In this document: one piece after another, positions 44,177-55,000 of the stretch
How the letters are laid out: the number at the start of each line of letters is the position of its first letter
Numbering within the stretch: position 1 is the first letter of the stretch
Origin: Malus domestica
Lineage: Eukaryota > Streptophyta > Magnoliopsida > Rosales > Rosaceae
Reading direction: 5' to 3'
Assembly: GCF_042453785.1 (NCBI RefSeq)
Contig: NC_091675.1
Span: forward strand, 4,848,501 to 4,912,500
DNA: 64,000 bases
Translations under genes and position numbers: made by a program
The notes under the pieces: generated by a model
The model's input: only the letters and a program-made list of their open reading frames with translations
What the model was told of the DNA's origin: nothing
Database searches by the model: none

Positions 44177-46322
44177 GGTCTCTGAATGATTCTGGGACAG
44201 GGTTAATGCTGCTGCTAGAATAAGAAGAATGTTTTTAGTTTTAAGAATGGCCAAGAAGTTGAGATGATGAAAAGGACATATATAGATCACTCTCATCAAT
44301 TAGGTATTGTTGGAGCCAGAAAAGAAACCACATATATCCAAGGCCTACCAAGAAACTTCCCCTCAGCCTTTAGGTCAGCTTGGCCTGTTCACACTTAACC
44401 TACGCTCTCGGAATGCCCACGTCCTAAAAAAACAATATAATGTCATGTGTTTTTAACATTTTTCATTGATATCATTTTATTAATTTGAGATGTTACGATA
44501 ATATCTTGAAATGTAATAAAGTCTTTGTTCACGCCATACCAACCAAACAATTTGTTTTCACCATAATCTTTAAAATGTTTCATTTAGATTGACTCTTGAT
44601 CACCATAATCTATAAAATGTTTCATTTAGAGACTCTTGACAAATGAACCCTATCGTTTTTTTTTTTTTTTTTTTTTTTGGAGTTCAATTCACCCTATCGT
44701 TTGCTTGTTAAAAAACAAACGAATTCATACCACACGTAGTGCTATGCCATTAGTGATACTTGTACAGCTGGAGCTCACAACAAATTGCAGTGCCTATATA
44801 TACTTGTAGATAGATACACTCTAAGAGGTTTTAATGTGTCTAGAACACAAGTTGGTATGTTATACTTTATTATACAAGTGGAGATTTTTTTTTTTGTGTG
44901 TCCGTATTCTAGGCACGCTAAAAAATCTCTCCTATATATGATAGATCCCATGCCACCCAAGAGAGAGAAGGAACGATAAATCGCTCAAGCATCCATTGTA
45001 ACCTCACTTCGACAATGCACATTTCCAATTTTATTGAAGGTGCCATGCATATTCCATATATCACCATCACAAACACAAACATCACCACTCATCACCACAA
45101 ATAACGTATATCTACACATAAATTAACCTTTATTGATCATCTCGTCGGATACAACCCAATTTTTAGCACTTCGTCACATCACTTCACACCTTGACCCGAT
45201 AGAACCCATCTCTTAGCCCAACTTATCTCGCTCAAAAGAAGGCCCGAGTTATAAAGCCCAAGAGAGCCCCACCTTAATGATCTGATTGGCTGATTCCTTG
45301 AGTCCCAAAAGTAAAGTCGAAAAAGTGAGAAAAAGACCCTGATTCTTTGAGTGAGTGGGTGCCCTCCCCCTCCCAAAGGTCGAAATCCTAAGTCCACCAA
45401 GCTGACCACGACCTGTGCCGAAGATAAAAAGGCGCAGCAACAATTCACATGACTCCACCAACCGTTATTCAAACCTCCAAATACCCACCGATCACTATGT
45501 GCCCGCCGTCCCACATTTAATGCATGGGGCAGGATAAGAACGAAAACGCATCAATAAAAAGACAAATTTGACCTCCAAAAAGCTTACCCTCTGCGAGACT
45601 TTTTTTCTTTATTTTTTATTTTTGTCATACAATATCAATACGCATATTAAAACGTTATTATATCTTCTAGTTTTAATTTTAATTAATTTTATATTATTTA
45701 ATAATAAATAAAATTATTATTGGTACTTTAAAATTCTTATTTATCATTCTAAACTTTCTATATTTATAAATAAAAAAACACTTTTAAGAAGTGCAGTTGA
45801 AATTTAAGAATGCTAATAATAATTCTTTAAAATTCGTATTATACATTTGTTAACGTCTTATCAAACAGACTAAACAATTAATCTAAACTTTTTTCTTACT
45901 TCACAAGAAAAACGTGTATAAAATATGAACATCCAAAGAACTATATATCAAACCAATTATTAACTAAATAAGGAAGTTATAACTTGTATTATTGGTCTGA
46001 AACGATACAGAGTCGATAGAAGTAGCTTCACAAGGACTGTAAGTGCATGGACAATTTGACCACGTCCAATAGGTAACGGAAACGTGTCCGTCAGAAAAAG
46101 TGAGGCAGGGGCAAGGCAAAGCAGCGAAAAAAGCAATAATAAAACATCAGAATATGCTTCGCTCTGCTCTGCAAATATCCCTTTCCCTTTGCTCACCTAT
46201 GACTTATTACTATTAATTAACTTTTAAAACTCATCGCCCAATCGCTTTTAATCTCTCTTTGTTTTCATCCTTCGATTTCAATTCGCTGTTTGCAGAATTT
46301 TGGACTGTAGTAATTAATCACC
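44177..46322. other. Intergenic DNA with a small tandem duplication and T-run
   Basis: No gene is supported. The phrase CACCATAATCT(A/T)(T)AAAATGTTTCATTTAGA occurs twice at about 44560-44640. A run of some 27 T lies at about 44653-44679. The MITE copy at 45715-45825 is listed separately. The minus-strand frame 45179-45514 has no family resemblance. Confidence 0.55.
45715..45825. mobile_element. Short MITE, copy 3 of 3
   Basis: Shares ATTATTGGTACTTTAAAATT, CATTCTAAACTTTCTATATT and the inverted end TTTAAGAATGCTAATAATAA with the copies at 21151 and 21557. Confidence 0.5.
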
Positions 46323-47045
46323 ATGGAGCTCGTCCAGGACCTGTTTCTGACGGCGTCGCTGGCTCTGATCCTCTCGTTCCTCGTCGCCAAGCTCGTCGCC
46401 ATGGCGGTTGCTGGCCGGGAATCGGAGCCGGAATTCGGGGATGGCGGCGGTGAAGGAGTTGGTGCGGAGGAGGTCAGCTTCGAAGAGAGGAGGCTGAAAG
46501 TGGAAGGGGCTTTTCGCAGTCAGAGGAGCGTGGAGTTTGTCGGACAAGTGAATGTCCTTCGATTCGAAGGGGAAACGGTTCATCGGGCTGAGGAGATTGC
46601 AGAGCCACTGCAGGATCGTCGAGAAGGCCGCGGATTGCCGGAGGAGGTGTTGGAGGAAGAGTCGGTGGAGGTTAGATTGCCGGAGAAGTCGTCAGCGGCG
46701 GTTGGATTGCCGGAGAAGTCGTCAGCGGCGGTTGGATTGCCGGAGAAGTCGTCGGATGGCGGGGACAAGCTTTCGGTGGAGAAAGCGATGGAGTTTGATC
46801 GCGGAAGCTCGGATAACAGCGAAGTGGAAGAAATTGGCGCGAAATCAGCAGGAAACGAAGTCGTTGCCGAACAATCGGAGGAGGTTAGGGTTGCGGATTC
46901 CGATGAAGCTAAGGAGAAGGCACACGTGGCGGCCAGTGAGTTTAAATCGGGAAATTTCAGTGACGAGGATGATTGGGAAGGGATTGAGAAGAGTGAGCTG
47001 GATGATGAATATGCTGCGGCGGTGAGATCTGAGGGACACGATTGA
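46323..47045 (+). CDS. ACBP3-like protein without acyl-CoA-binding domain
   Basis: A single-exon frame of 240 residues. The N-terminus MELVQDLFLTASLALILSFL continues to a hydrophobic anchor up to about residue 30, as in ACBP3-type proteins of the secretory route. A long acidic, Glu/Ser-rich spacer follows. Near the end DDWEGIEKSELDDEYAAAV (216-234) resembles the block that in ACBP3 leads directly into the acyl-CoA-binding domain. Here the frame stops six residues later, and no ACB motifs such as LYGLHK or KWNAW were found in the next 1.2 kb. A possible donor GTGAGA lies at the same spot. Either the gene is a 3'-truncated paralogue or the domain exons have moved away. The open frame is intact, so it may still make a membrane-anchored acidic protein. 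The ACBP3 link rests on two short blocks. Confidence 0.6.
   Translation: MELVQDLFLTASLALILSFLVAKLVAMAVAGRESEPEFGDGGGEGVGAEEVSFEERRLKVEGAFRSQRSVEFVGQVNVLRFEGETVHRAEEIAEPLQDRREGRGLPEEVLEEESVEVRLPEKSSAAVGLPEKSSAAVGLPEKSSDGGDKLSVEKAMEFDRGSSDNSEVEEIGAKSAGNEVVAEQSEEVRVADSDEAKEKAHVAASEFKSGNFSDEDDWEGIEKSELDDEYAAAVRSEGHD
46673..46757 (+). repeat. In-frame 30-bp tandem repeat, nearly 3 copies
   Basis: The unit GATTGCCGGAGAAGTCGTCA plus ten more bases recurs at 46675, 46705 and 46735 and codes for LPEKSSAAVG repeats in the acidic spacer of the ACBP3-like protein. It is likely to vary in length between alleles. Confidence 0.9.
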
Positions 47046-48289
47046 TCGGTTGGCGAATGGCCGTGGCCATGTATGTGCAGGTATCCAACGGCTCTCAACT
47101 GTTGAGAGTGTGGCAAGTGGTACTAGACTTTCTGTTATCTCTCTCCCTCTGTTAATATAATTAATTTGTGTAGCTATCCATATCTGTGTACTTGTTTTCA
47201 CTTGTCTCGATTCTGGAAAATTGATGGAAATACAACCAAGATATATAAACACCATTATCAACAACATCAGCGCCTTATCGCACTAAGTAGGGGCGGAAAT
47301 TCCCAAAAAAAAAAACAAGAATAAAATGGCAATGTGTGTGAAATGAAATATGAGAACGTATGAGCGTATTCATGTTGTTGTAATGTTGTTGTATCTTATA
47401 TTGTCGGTGATCTGCATTGTTTCTGAAGACGCATTTTTCTGTTTTTACTGTCTTGACTGATAATCCCGTTGTTTTAAAATGCTCCAGCTAATTGCTTCTT
47501 AATATGGTTCGGATTTATCCCATGTCTTGCTTTTCTTATCTTGTAGTTCCTAGTTCTTCACGAGTCACACGGACTTAGCATCGTTCGTACATTCAATGAT
47601 GAGGAATCTTAGCATCCATTGTAGCTTTATGAACTCAACATTACATTGAAATGACAGCATTGTTCTGCATCTTGATCTTCCAAACCGCAGGTGCTATTCT
47701 CAAAACATTTGTTGTTTCTTCCCTTCTATATCCACCACCATACACGCAAGGGAGTCGTTTGCCAATTGTCCGAGAACTGCGTACCGACTCTTTAACCCCT
47801 CCAATATTCTATTTGACTCTTTAACCCTCCAAGAACAGGGTCATTTCTTAGTTCCCAGTACAAATTATGTTATGCATGGATGAGATTTGTCTCTGTTACT
47901 TGGCACTGTCATTTCCTTGCGGTTGAAGTTAAATTATTGACATATATACTTTTTACAACGTTTTTAGTTGATTTTTTTTCTTCTGCAATTTAGGCTTCGA
48001 ATTATGCCATTGTCTGAACTGTGTGAGGTGTGTAACATCTGTTCTTCCTGCCCTTCATCCTTCTCTGCTTAAGTGAAACAACACACCTTGTATACAAACC
48101 AAACTAACTTTATTCCATGTAACCGCTATATTACCGATACAAGGGGGAAATACTTTTGAATTACAGCTATAAAGATGGCAAACTAAGAACTATAGAAGAG
48201 AACTACGACATTTTATTTGTTTTTTCTTGCTTCTTGTCCCCATAGCCATTCTAAATTGGAATATAGTTATTTTATCTTTTCTAGTAAAA
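47046..48289. other. Spacer between ACBP3-like and glycine-rich genes
   Basis: Searched by eye for acyl-CoA-binding domain exons on the plus strand; none were seen. The minus-strand side close to 48289 is the likely 3' UTR of the glycine-rich protein gene. Confidence 0.55.
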
Positions 48290-48703
48290 TCACCGAATAT
48301 TTCCATGGACCTTGTTCATCTTCTCATCATGACCACCCACCCCACCACCATAACCTGGGCCTGTGCCTGCCCCAGTTCCGCCATCTCCTCCACTGCCATT
48401 ACCAAATCCTCCGCCATTATGAAATCCACCACCATTACCACCATACCCCATGCCGCCGCCACTATCACCACCAAAGCCCCCACCACCACCAGAGCCATAA
48501 CCTCCGTAACCATCAACTTTCAGCCCTTGAGAAGAAGTAGCCTCCTCACCGTGCCAATTCTTTATCCCATGTTCCAAACCAAGTCTCTTGTCTATCAGAG
48601 CCCTCCCTTGAATCCCTTCTCTGGTAGCTTCAACAGCTACATAACTAAAAAACCCCGTAGCCAAGAAAATGAGGTTCCATGAAACTGCATTGCTCCTTGC
48701 CAT
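48290..48703 (-). CDS. Secreted glycine-rich protein
   Basis: A single-exon frame of 137 residues starting MARSNAVSWNLIFLATGFFS, a signal peptide likely cleaved near residue 25. The mature part begins with a charged segment (REGIQGRALIDKRLGLEHGIK) and from about residue 64 is built of Gly-rich repeats (GYGGYGSGGGGGFGG, GGMGYGGNGGGFHNGGGF), ending HDEKMNKVHGNIR. This is the layout of plant glycine-rich cell-wall or apoplastic proteins. Open frames on the opposite strand are Pro/His/Thr-rich shadows of the GGN repeats. No intron is needed. Confidence 0.82.
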   Translation of the reverse strand: MARSNAVSWNLIFLATGFFSYVAVEATREGIQGRALIDKRLGLEHGIKNWHGEEATSSQGLKVDGYGGYGSGGGGGFGGDSGGGMGYGGNGGGFHNGGGFGNGSGGDGGTGAGTGPGYGGGVGGHDEKMNKVHGNIR

Positions 48704-49131
48704 GACTTCGTCCTATTACAATCGTACCTTCGAAAGGCAAAATATTCCAAAGATTTGTATAACAAAGGGAGAGAGAATGAGTGAGAGAAAAGAGAACTCA
48801 CCGCTGAGTTCTATGACGTTTTAGTCTTCCTCTTTACAAACCGTGAAGGGCCTTGATGGTCACTGCAGCAGAGAGGGCTTTGATATAAGACCCTATCGAA
48901 ATGAGGTAGGTTCCTTAGATTTATAAGGCGCATCGTCTGTCATAGGGCATGAGTTTCTAAGAGTTGCACAGCAGATTGGCCAGAGGGCCGGAGGGGGGGA
49001 GGGTACGGTTGCAGATCTGCGTGATTACGATGACAGGTGCCAGCTTGATTCTGGTGGTGATGGCGATTTGCATGACCACAAGGCTTCAAAGTTGCTGCAT
49101 TATAATTCTGCTTGTGGCATTTTGTGTCAAT
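48704..49131. other. Upstream region of the glycine-rich protein gene
   Basis: Contains the presumed promoter and leader of the glycine-rich gene. No other gene is supported. Confidence 0.5.
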
Positions 49132-49146
49132 ACTTGTATAGGGTCT

Positions 49147-49309
49147 GGTAAGAGGTCGCACTTGGTGCGATGACAAGTGCCTTCGCCCATGAGCGGTAGG
49201 TCTCGGGTTCGAGACTTGGGAGTAACCTCTCCATAAATGGGGGTAAGGCTAGCCGACATTCACCTCTATCAGACCCTGCGTAAAGCGGGAGCCTTGTGCA
49301 CTGTATACG
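49147..49309 (+). mobile_element. tRNA-derived SINE, AU-SINE type
   Basis: The body carries a Pol III box B-like GGTTCGAGACT and the segment GGTAAGGCTAGCCGACATTC followed by CAGACCCTGCGTAAAGCGGG and GAGCCTTGTGCACTG, which I recognise from the widespread angiosperm AU SINE. Direct flanks ACTTGTATAGGGTCT (49132-49146) and ACTTGTATTGGGTCT (49310-49324) are a 15-bp target-site duplication with one mismatch, so the insertion is moderately young and full-length. Confidence 0.85.
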
Positions 49310-49324
49310 ACTTGTATTGGGTCT

Positions 49325-50298
49325 AGTAGTCTATGGTCCATTCCTTTTCTTTCCTAGAGGTTTAAAACAAAAAGAACGGAGAATTTGGGTTTTTCTTATA
49401 AAAAAAAACCGAGATGTATGGGCCTGAAAGAAAAGAACTAAGAGGGCAATTGGGTCGGGTTAAGGCGACAAATTAGGAGGGCTTCTCTAGTGTACATGGC
49501 TAATTACACAATTTTTTTGTTAGCCGTTAGATGAATCTCAACGGCTAATATGGAAATGTAGCTCAAGTTACAACCGGGTTCTTTTGACCCAGTAGAAGAG
49601 TTACAACCCGAGTGGTCATTTCCAATCCGTCCATTCTGAGTTCCAGGAACAAAGAAATCCTTTCCTGGTCAAAAGCGTAAAACTCAGATTGAGATTTTAT
49701 GTGTTTTGAAATTGGACTTCAAACATCCACCAAAATTTGAACCCTCCAAATCACCAACCTAATTTTGGGTCTGCTCACGGCGGCTCCCACAAATGCCACC
49801 ATTTCATGCCGCCCCCACCACTGCCACCATGGGCGTGAATTCAATTCATTACACGTATTGTGGGAAAATTGTGTTTTCTGAGCTTTACATCCTGCAAATC
49901 CTTGTACGTTAGAAAGGTTAGACTTACAGTACCCATAGGTACGGGGAAATTTTTTCTTTTTTCCAGTCAAAACCTTTTTTTTTTTTTTTTTTTTTTTTTA
50001 CACCCGGTTGCAAGTATAAACGAAATAATTCATCATGTCCGTCAATTTCAATCTAACGGCTATTATTCAGGTGTGTGTATAAGATGTATTTAGTGATATG
50101 CACTAGAAAAATATTTGGATAAGTTAGATACATATTCTAAAAATTAATGTCTAAACATGCAAGTGTGGGTGCTGTAAACTCTCTATGCATTTGAGGTCAA
50201 ATCTCTATCCACTCACTTTAGTTTAAAGTAAATTATTATTTGTATCAGGAAAAAGTCGGGCAAGTTTTACAGTCTCGGTAATTTCCACACAATTTGTG
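49325..50298. other. Intergenic DNA, no gene found
   Basis: No gene is supported. A poly-T run lies at about 49975-49999. A frame at 49719-49970 (minus) has no family resemblance. Confidence 0.5.
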
Positions 50299-50923
50299 TT
50301 TCAACGGGAAACTTCCAATACTCGACCTCATTTGCTACAATTCATACCATTAAATGGTCACGGCGAGTACACGAGTTTTAATTCCATCAAAATTTTCCTC
50401 TCATGTCCCACGCAGATAACAATTCATACAAAAAACCATTATACATGGACAAATGTCTTCGGATTAAGATATTTTGTCCAAGACATTTGTCCATGTACAA
50501 TGGTTTCTTGTGGTATCGTTTGGTATGCAGACGGAACGGGACGGGATAGAACGGAGAGGGAGCAAAGATGCCCTCGGATGGAAACAATGAGGAAAAAGAA
50601 GGAGACGGAGAGGTTATAATTTTGTGTTCTACGAATGTGGAACGAGTCGTTCCAGAGGTTGAGGTGAAACGAAAATTCATCCAAAATTCGTCCGATGGAA
50701 CAGCATGCTCCACCCGTTTTAAGCGCATCAAACGTGAGACGGAATGCTTCATCCTATTTCATTCCGTCCCGTCCCACATACCAAACGGTACCTGTATGAA
50801 TTGTTATCTGCGTGGGACATGAGTGGAAAATTTTGATAGAATTAATACCCGTGTACTCGCCGTGACCATATAATGGTACGGACTGTAGCGAGTGAGGCCG
50901 AGCGTTGGAAACTTCCTGTTGAA
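50299..50923. mobile_element. Foldback element with about 130-bp inverted arms
   Basis: The left arm 50299-50434 and right arm 50793-50923 are inverted copies. Both carry GGTCACGGCGAGTACACG, CAAAATTTTCC and CATGTCCCACGCAGATAACA or its complement. Inside the left side is a separate 70-base hairpin (50435-50504) with stem ACCATTATACATGGACAAAT. A second element is inserted between hairpin and right arm. Confidence 0.75.
50512..50792. mobile_element. MITE nested in the foldback element
   Basis: The ends GGTATCGTTTGGTATG and CATACCAAACGGTACC are inverted. The GGAACGGGACGGGAT text inside the left end pairs with ATTCCGTCCCGTCCC at the right. About 280 bp long. Neither ends nor inside code for a transposase. 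Confidence 0.65.
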
Positions 50924-53900
50924 CGCAAGCTGACCCGGACCGACTATAATGCTGAAGGCCACAGTTAGGGTTTTTGTATGTTTCTACGTGAAGATTTTAT
51001 ATTCATGGTCCCAATTAAAAGTTTTACGTGGGAGATTTTTTATACGTGGTCTAAAATAACAATAAGATTTTCATTTACAAAAAAAATAGTTTGTTGAGCT
51101 AAAAGACAAAAGCAAATTAATCATGGGGTCTTGAATCCCGATAAATTAGTCGGTTATTTCCAATTTGCCTCGCTGGTTTGAAGAAAACCCCAAAGAAAAA
51201 GAATGCGAACCAACGAGTCGATGGTCCCATACAATGTTTGAGGGCAGCTCTCAAAAGGGAGGGTTTGATAATTTGTAAGTTGTGGATCTGCTTGACGGTG
51301 GTCACGAGTAAGGTGTAATTCCCAATTAACCTCCTCCGACCCCAATATGAGTGAATAACCATGGTTTACCATCAGTTGTCCCTTTTTTTTCAAAATAAAT
51401 ATATATGTATATTACGATCAATGATGAACAAAATTACTCTTTATTCTGATAAAATTAACAAATATATGATGCTAATTATTGAAAGGGAGAGAGAGAGAGA
51501 GAGTTTATGAAGACTGCTGGTTGTGTGTTCTAATCAGATAATAAACAATGCAATATACATAAGCAATCAAACGATAATTGACTAATTAAGACCACCTTCT
51601 AATTTTCTAATTAATTAATTATTTGCAGTCATTGGGTGGGAGAGAAAATGACATTTCAGCAACAAATTACGTAACTGTTAATTATGCATGTAGCAGTTGC
51701 TTCATGCAAGCACGCATCGCCCAACCGGTTTCCGGTAAGCTTTTTGCATCTAGATTATCACATGTGATTAAGCTCTTAATTACGTTTACAGAATGCACGT
51801 AGACGGTTTTATATTACAAGGGAAATTTGGAAGCAGTCCATTAATTTAAAGTTAATTTTAGGGTTTATAGCGCAAATAATTAGCAGATTGAGTGATAGAG
51901 ATCCGATGAGGACAATTAGAAGAAGGCAAAAACAATGTAGGGGGCCGCAAAAGTAATATTCCGTAAGCAACCTAGCTAGACTGGTGATTCTTTCTTTCAC
52001 AACTCAATAACAAATTGCTTGCTTGTACTAATGAGAAAAAAAGACAGAAAAAAAAGTATTGCTTGCTTTGACACGATATATCATTGTTGAACATTATTGT
52101 AACGATCTTACATAGGAAATATGGCAAAATAAAAGACAATCGATAAATTAATTGTCCTCACACCGTGTTGTTCTAGTAGGTGATTAAATACAAGTTAAAA
52201 TAATAATGGTGTAATTAATAATAGACCATTGTTCTGATTATCTGAAAATCTTGACAATCGTTGCTAATCGCAACTTCAAATTGATTAACAAAGTTCACAT
52301 TGCCATCGCATGTTGTCAATCATTTCGGCCAAATTTTACACTTCCAAACTTTCTGCTACGCACTAAACAACATAAGGACGAATCCGATCAGAGCTTCCAC
52401 TCATGGATTATTGGTGGTAAGGTCCATTTTCCAGCTAATGGACTTAGGAGGAGGTGGTCCAATCAAGGATATAAACACACTACTTGCTTGTCTTTTACTT
52501 CCATGATTAAATTTTATATTAATAAATACCACAGTCTAAGTTAGGTTATTATGAAGTATGAACTAGTATTAGTGCATAATTCACACAAGATAAACTAGAT
52601 TAATATACGCTATCTATCTCTACCACTACCATGCAATATGCATGGTCACATTAGACCACCAATATTATTTCATTTTCAATATGCTGATAATTGTTGACAT
52701 TTACAAAAGAAAGGCTTACAAGTAATGCATCAATTATCGTTTTTAAGAGTTATTTTTTAGTGGCAATAGAGGCACCAACGTTATTATACTAAATATTAGT
52801 TACTAACTGATGTTTCATTTGTTTCACGATACCGGTGTACAATGAACCTTATCTATTCGTATCAAATGAAGGACGACAATGTCAGTTGGTTACTAAAATT
52901 TAGTGTACAATGTTGATATCTCTGGTTTTATTATCACTAGATAATCATCATCCTCAGCAGCCCACAATAGCCTAATTAATGTTAATGCTAATGTAAGTTG
53001 GATTTCCACTACAATTATCGGATGAAGGGATGATGATTACCATAATGTGGAAAGGGTTATCAGGATCAAAATTAGACGATAAATAACCAAAAAGGTGCTC
53101 GTAATGTATTGTCCAAGATTAATCATTCGAAAGCGCAATATACACCTAATTTGTTTGTAGGTCAATATCAGTTTTATGTGATGGCCAAAAAATCCATTTC
53201 ACAATCCAAATTAAGAAGCAAAGTCGCTTGCAACCAGAATCAGAGAAACTTACATACGATCAAGACGCTAAAATAGTTGTATTACAAGTGTATCACAAGC
53301 TATGTATTTTAATTTGTCCTCGTACCATCCGATGATAGGCTTCAGATATTGCCAACTCAGCTCATCGTCCAATTACATGTCAAATTTTCTCATGCCTAAA
53401 AGTAACAGCACGGTGACAAATTTAGTGAAAAATATCCATTCATCTGAAAATGTCATTAGGTAGAGTAGGTGTTATTGATAATTGCAAGTGTACAATATCG
53501 TCCAAGTAATATAGTGATAAGTAGAGTGTCGTTCAAACAAGGATCGGATTAACCTAAATTTACTATTGAGATTGACTTCAAACTAAACTTAAATAAAAGA
53601 TGGATAACGATGACAAATTCAAATATGCAAAAACCCAAACGAAATTGAAAATATCAATTGAACAAACACGAAGTAAAAGTGAATGAATTATGAAAAATTA
53701 ATATATTGAAGCACTAGGACATCAGGTTCCTCATTCTCAATCCCATCTAATCCCGTTATTCATATTAAACTCAATTTATTCCCATGTTGCTAGCAATTAT
53801 CCCTTGATTCGTCAATATTTCCTTTCAGAATATACTAACTGTGTTTCTAACTATCTACCCATGCTATGTCTAGCCACAGAAGTAGATAATTGAATCCCTT

Positions 53901-54867
53901 TACGCTAAATGGATAATTTCACAATACTACACAAATCATAACCAGTATGTCTACTCAATTATGTAATTCATGGTAATCGTTATGAGAAGCAATCTACTAA
54001 ACTCAACCTGTCAGTCCCAATTTAGTTCTTCACACAAATAATGGCCAGTTATTTGATAACGATAAAGCACAATAACAATTACTCAACATGGAAAACAACT
54101 GAGATCAATATGAAATAATAAGAATTAGATGTTCATGATAAGAGTACACCCTAATCCTAGCAAAAGGACTTAGTTCATGATCGAAATAAAATACACCACG
54201 CTAGAATTCGAAAACAAAGAAGGAAACAACTGAAATTCCATTCTCCACTCCACAGCAAAGCTAGAATTCCCCCAATTGCTTCTTCTTTCTCTCGGCTTAT
54301 GTATGTCTCTGCGCTGTGTTATTTTTTTTTTTTTCTCTTAGGTCTCCACCCCTCTTGCGGCCCTTGAAATCTCCCCCATGCAATTCAATAGAAGCATCAG
54401 TTCCGTCATCCCCCGGTTGGACTTTCTCCCTTTTTTTTTTGTCTTCTATCCCTTTGCTTTTGTTCTCTAATCCACATGCCGTTTTTATGAAGCCCAAATT
54501 GGACTTAATTTGATAAAGCCCAAATTCCAGCACCACTCTCACATAGCATCAGTCCACTTCGTTATTCTTTCGTGCTTTCCTTGTAATTCTTCTAAAAAAT
54601 CCAGTTTTCTTCGAAAAAATAACTTCTATAAAATTCACACAAAATACATCAAATCCAACTGTTTTATATCAAACCATGACTAAATTAATAGGTAAAAGAG
54701 ATACAAAATATACCTATTATATCAACCTAACAGTAGGCGTATGCAGTACCTTACCCTCTGAGTTTGTTAAAAAAGAAGAGAACGCAATAACAAAAAAATA
54801 AAAAATACAAAATAAAATCTGATTTCATATGATTTTAATTTCCCACCATTAGTTTTCAAGTGGAGAA
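50924..54867. other. Intergenic DNA, no gene found
   Basis: No gene is supported in 3.9 kb. A (GA)n tract lies at about 51485-51503. The stretch 53460-54330, with TTGCAAGTGTACAATATCGT and a later block of short clauses, resembles a recurring plant repeat I cannot name; it may be an old LTR or TRIM fragment. Confidence 0.45.
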
Positions 54868-54879
54868 TATTTAAATAGG
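54868..54879 (+). promoter_or_regulatory. TATA-like box of the subtilase gene
   Basis: TATTTAAATAGG lies 122-133 bp upstream of the subtilase ATG, leaving room for a leader of about 100 bases. Confidence 0.5.
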
Positions 54880-55000
54880 GGAGAAGTATCAAACAGAATC
54901 TCTCAGTGCTACGTGAAAAGCACTTCCATTGGCACTGAAAAGCACCTCCTCTCTTCCCTGAAAACTCAGAAAATCTCAGAGCTTGTAGAAAACTGAGAAG

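Noticed and set aside
43877-44299. Minus-strand frame with a poly-Lys run
   Set aside because: The Lys run is the CTT microsatellite and the frame is out of phase with the SERF-like exon.
45179-45514. Minus-strand 111-codon frame
   Set aside because: Hydrophobic but without family motif, neighbours or splice support.
46580-47116. Minus-strand 178-codon frame opposite the ACBP3-like gene
   Set aside because: Ser/Asp-rich mirror of the acidic frame with no family resemblance; the plus frame has an anchor and the DDWEGIE block.
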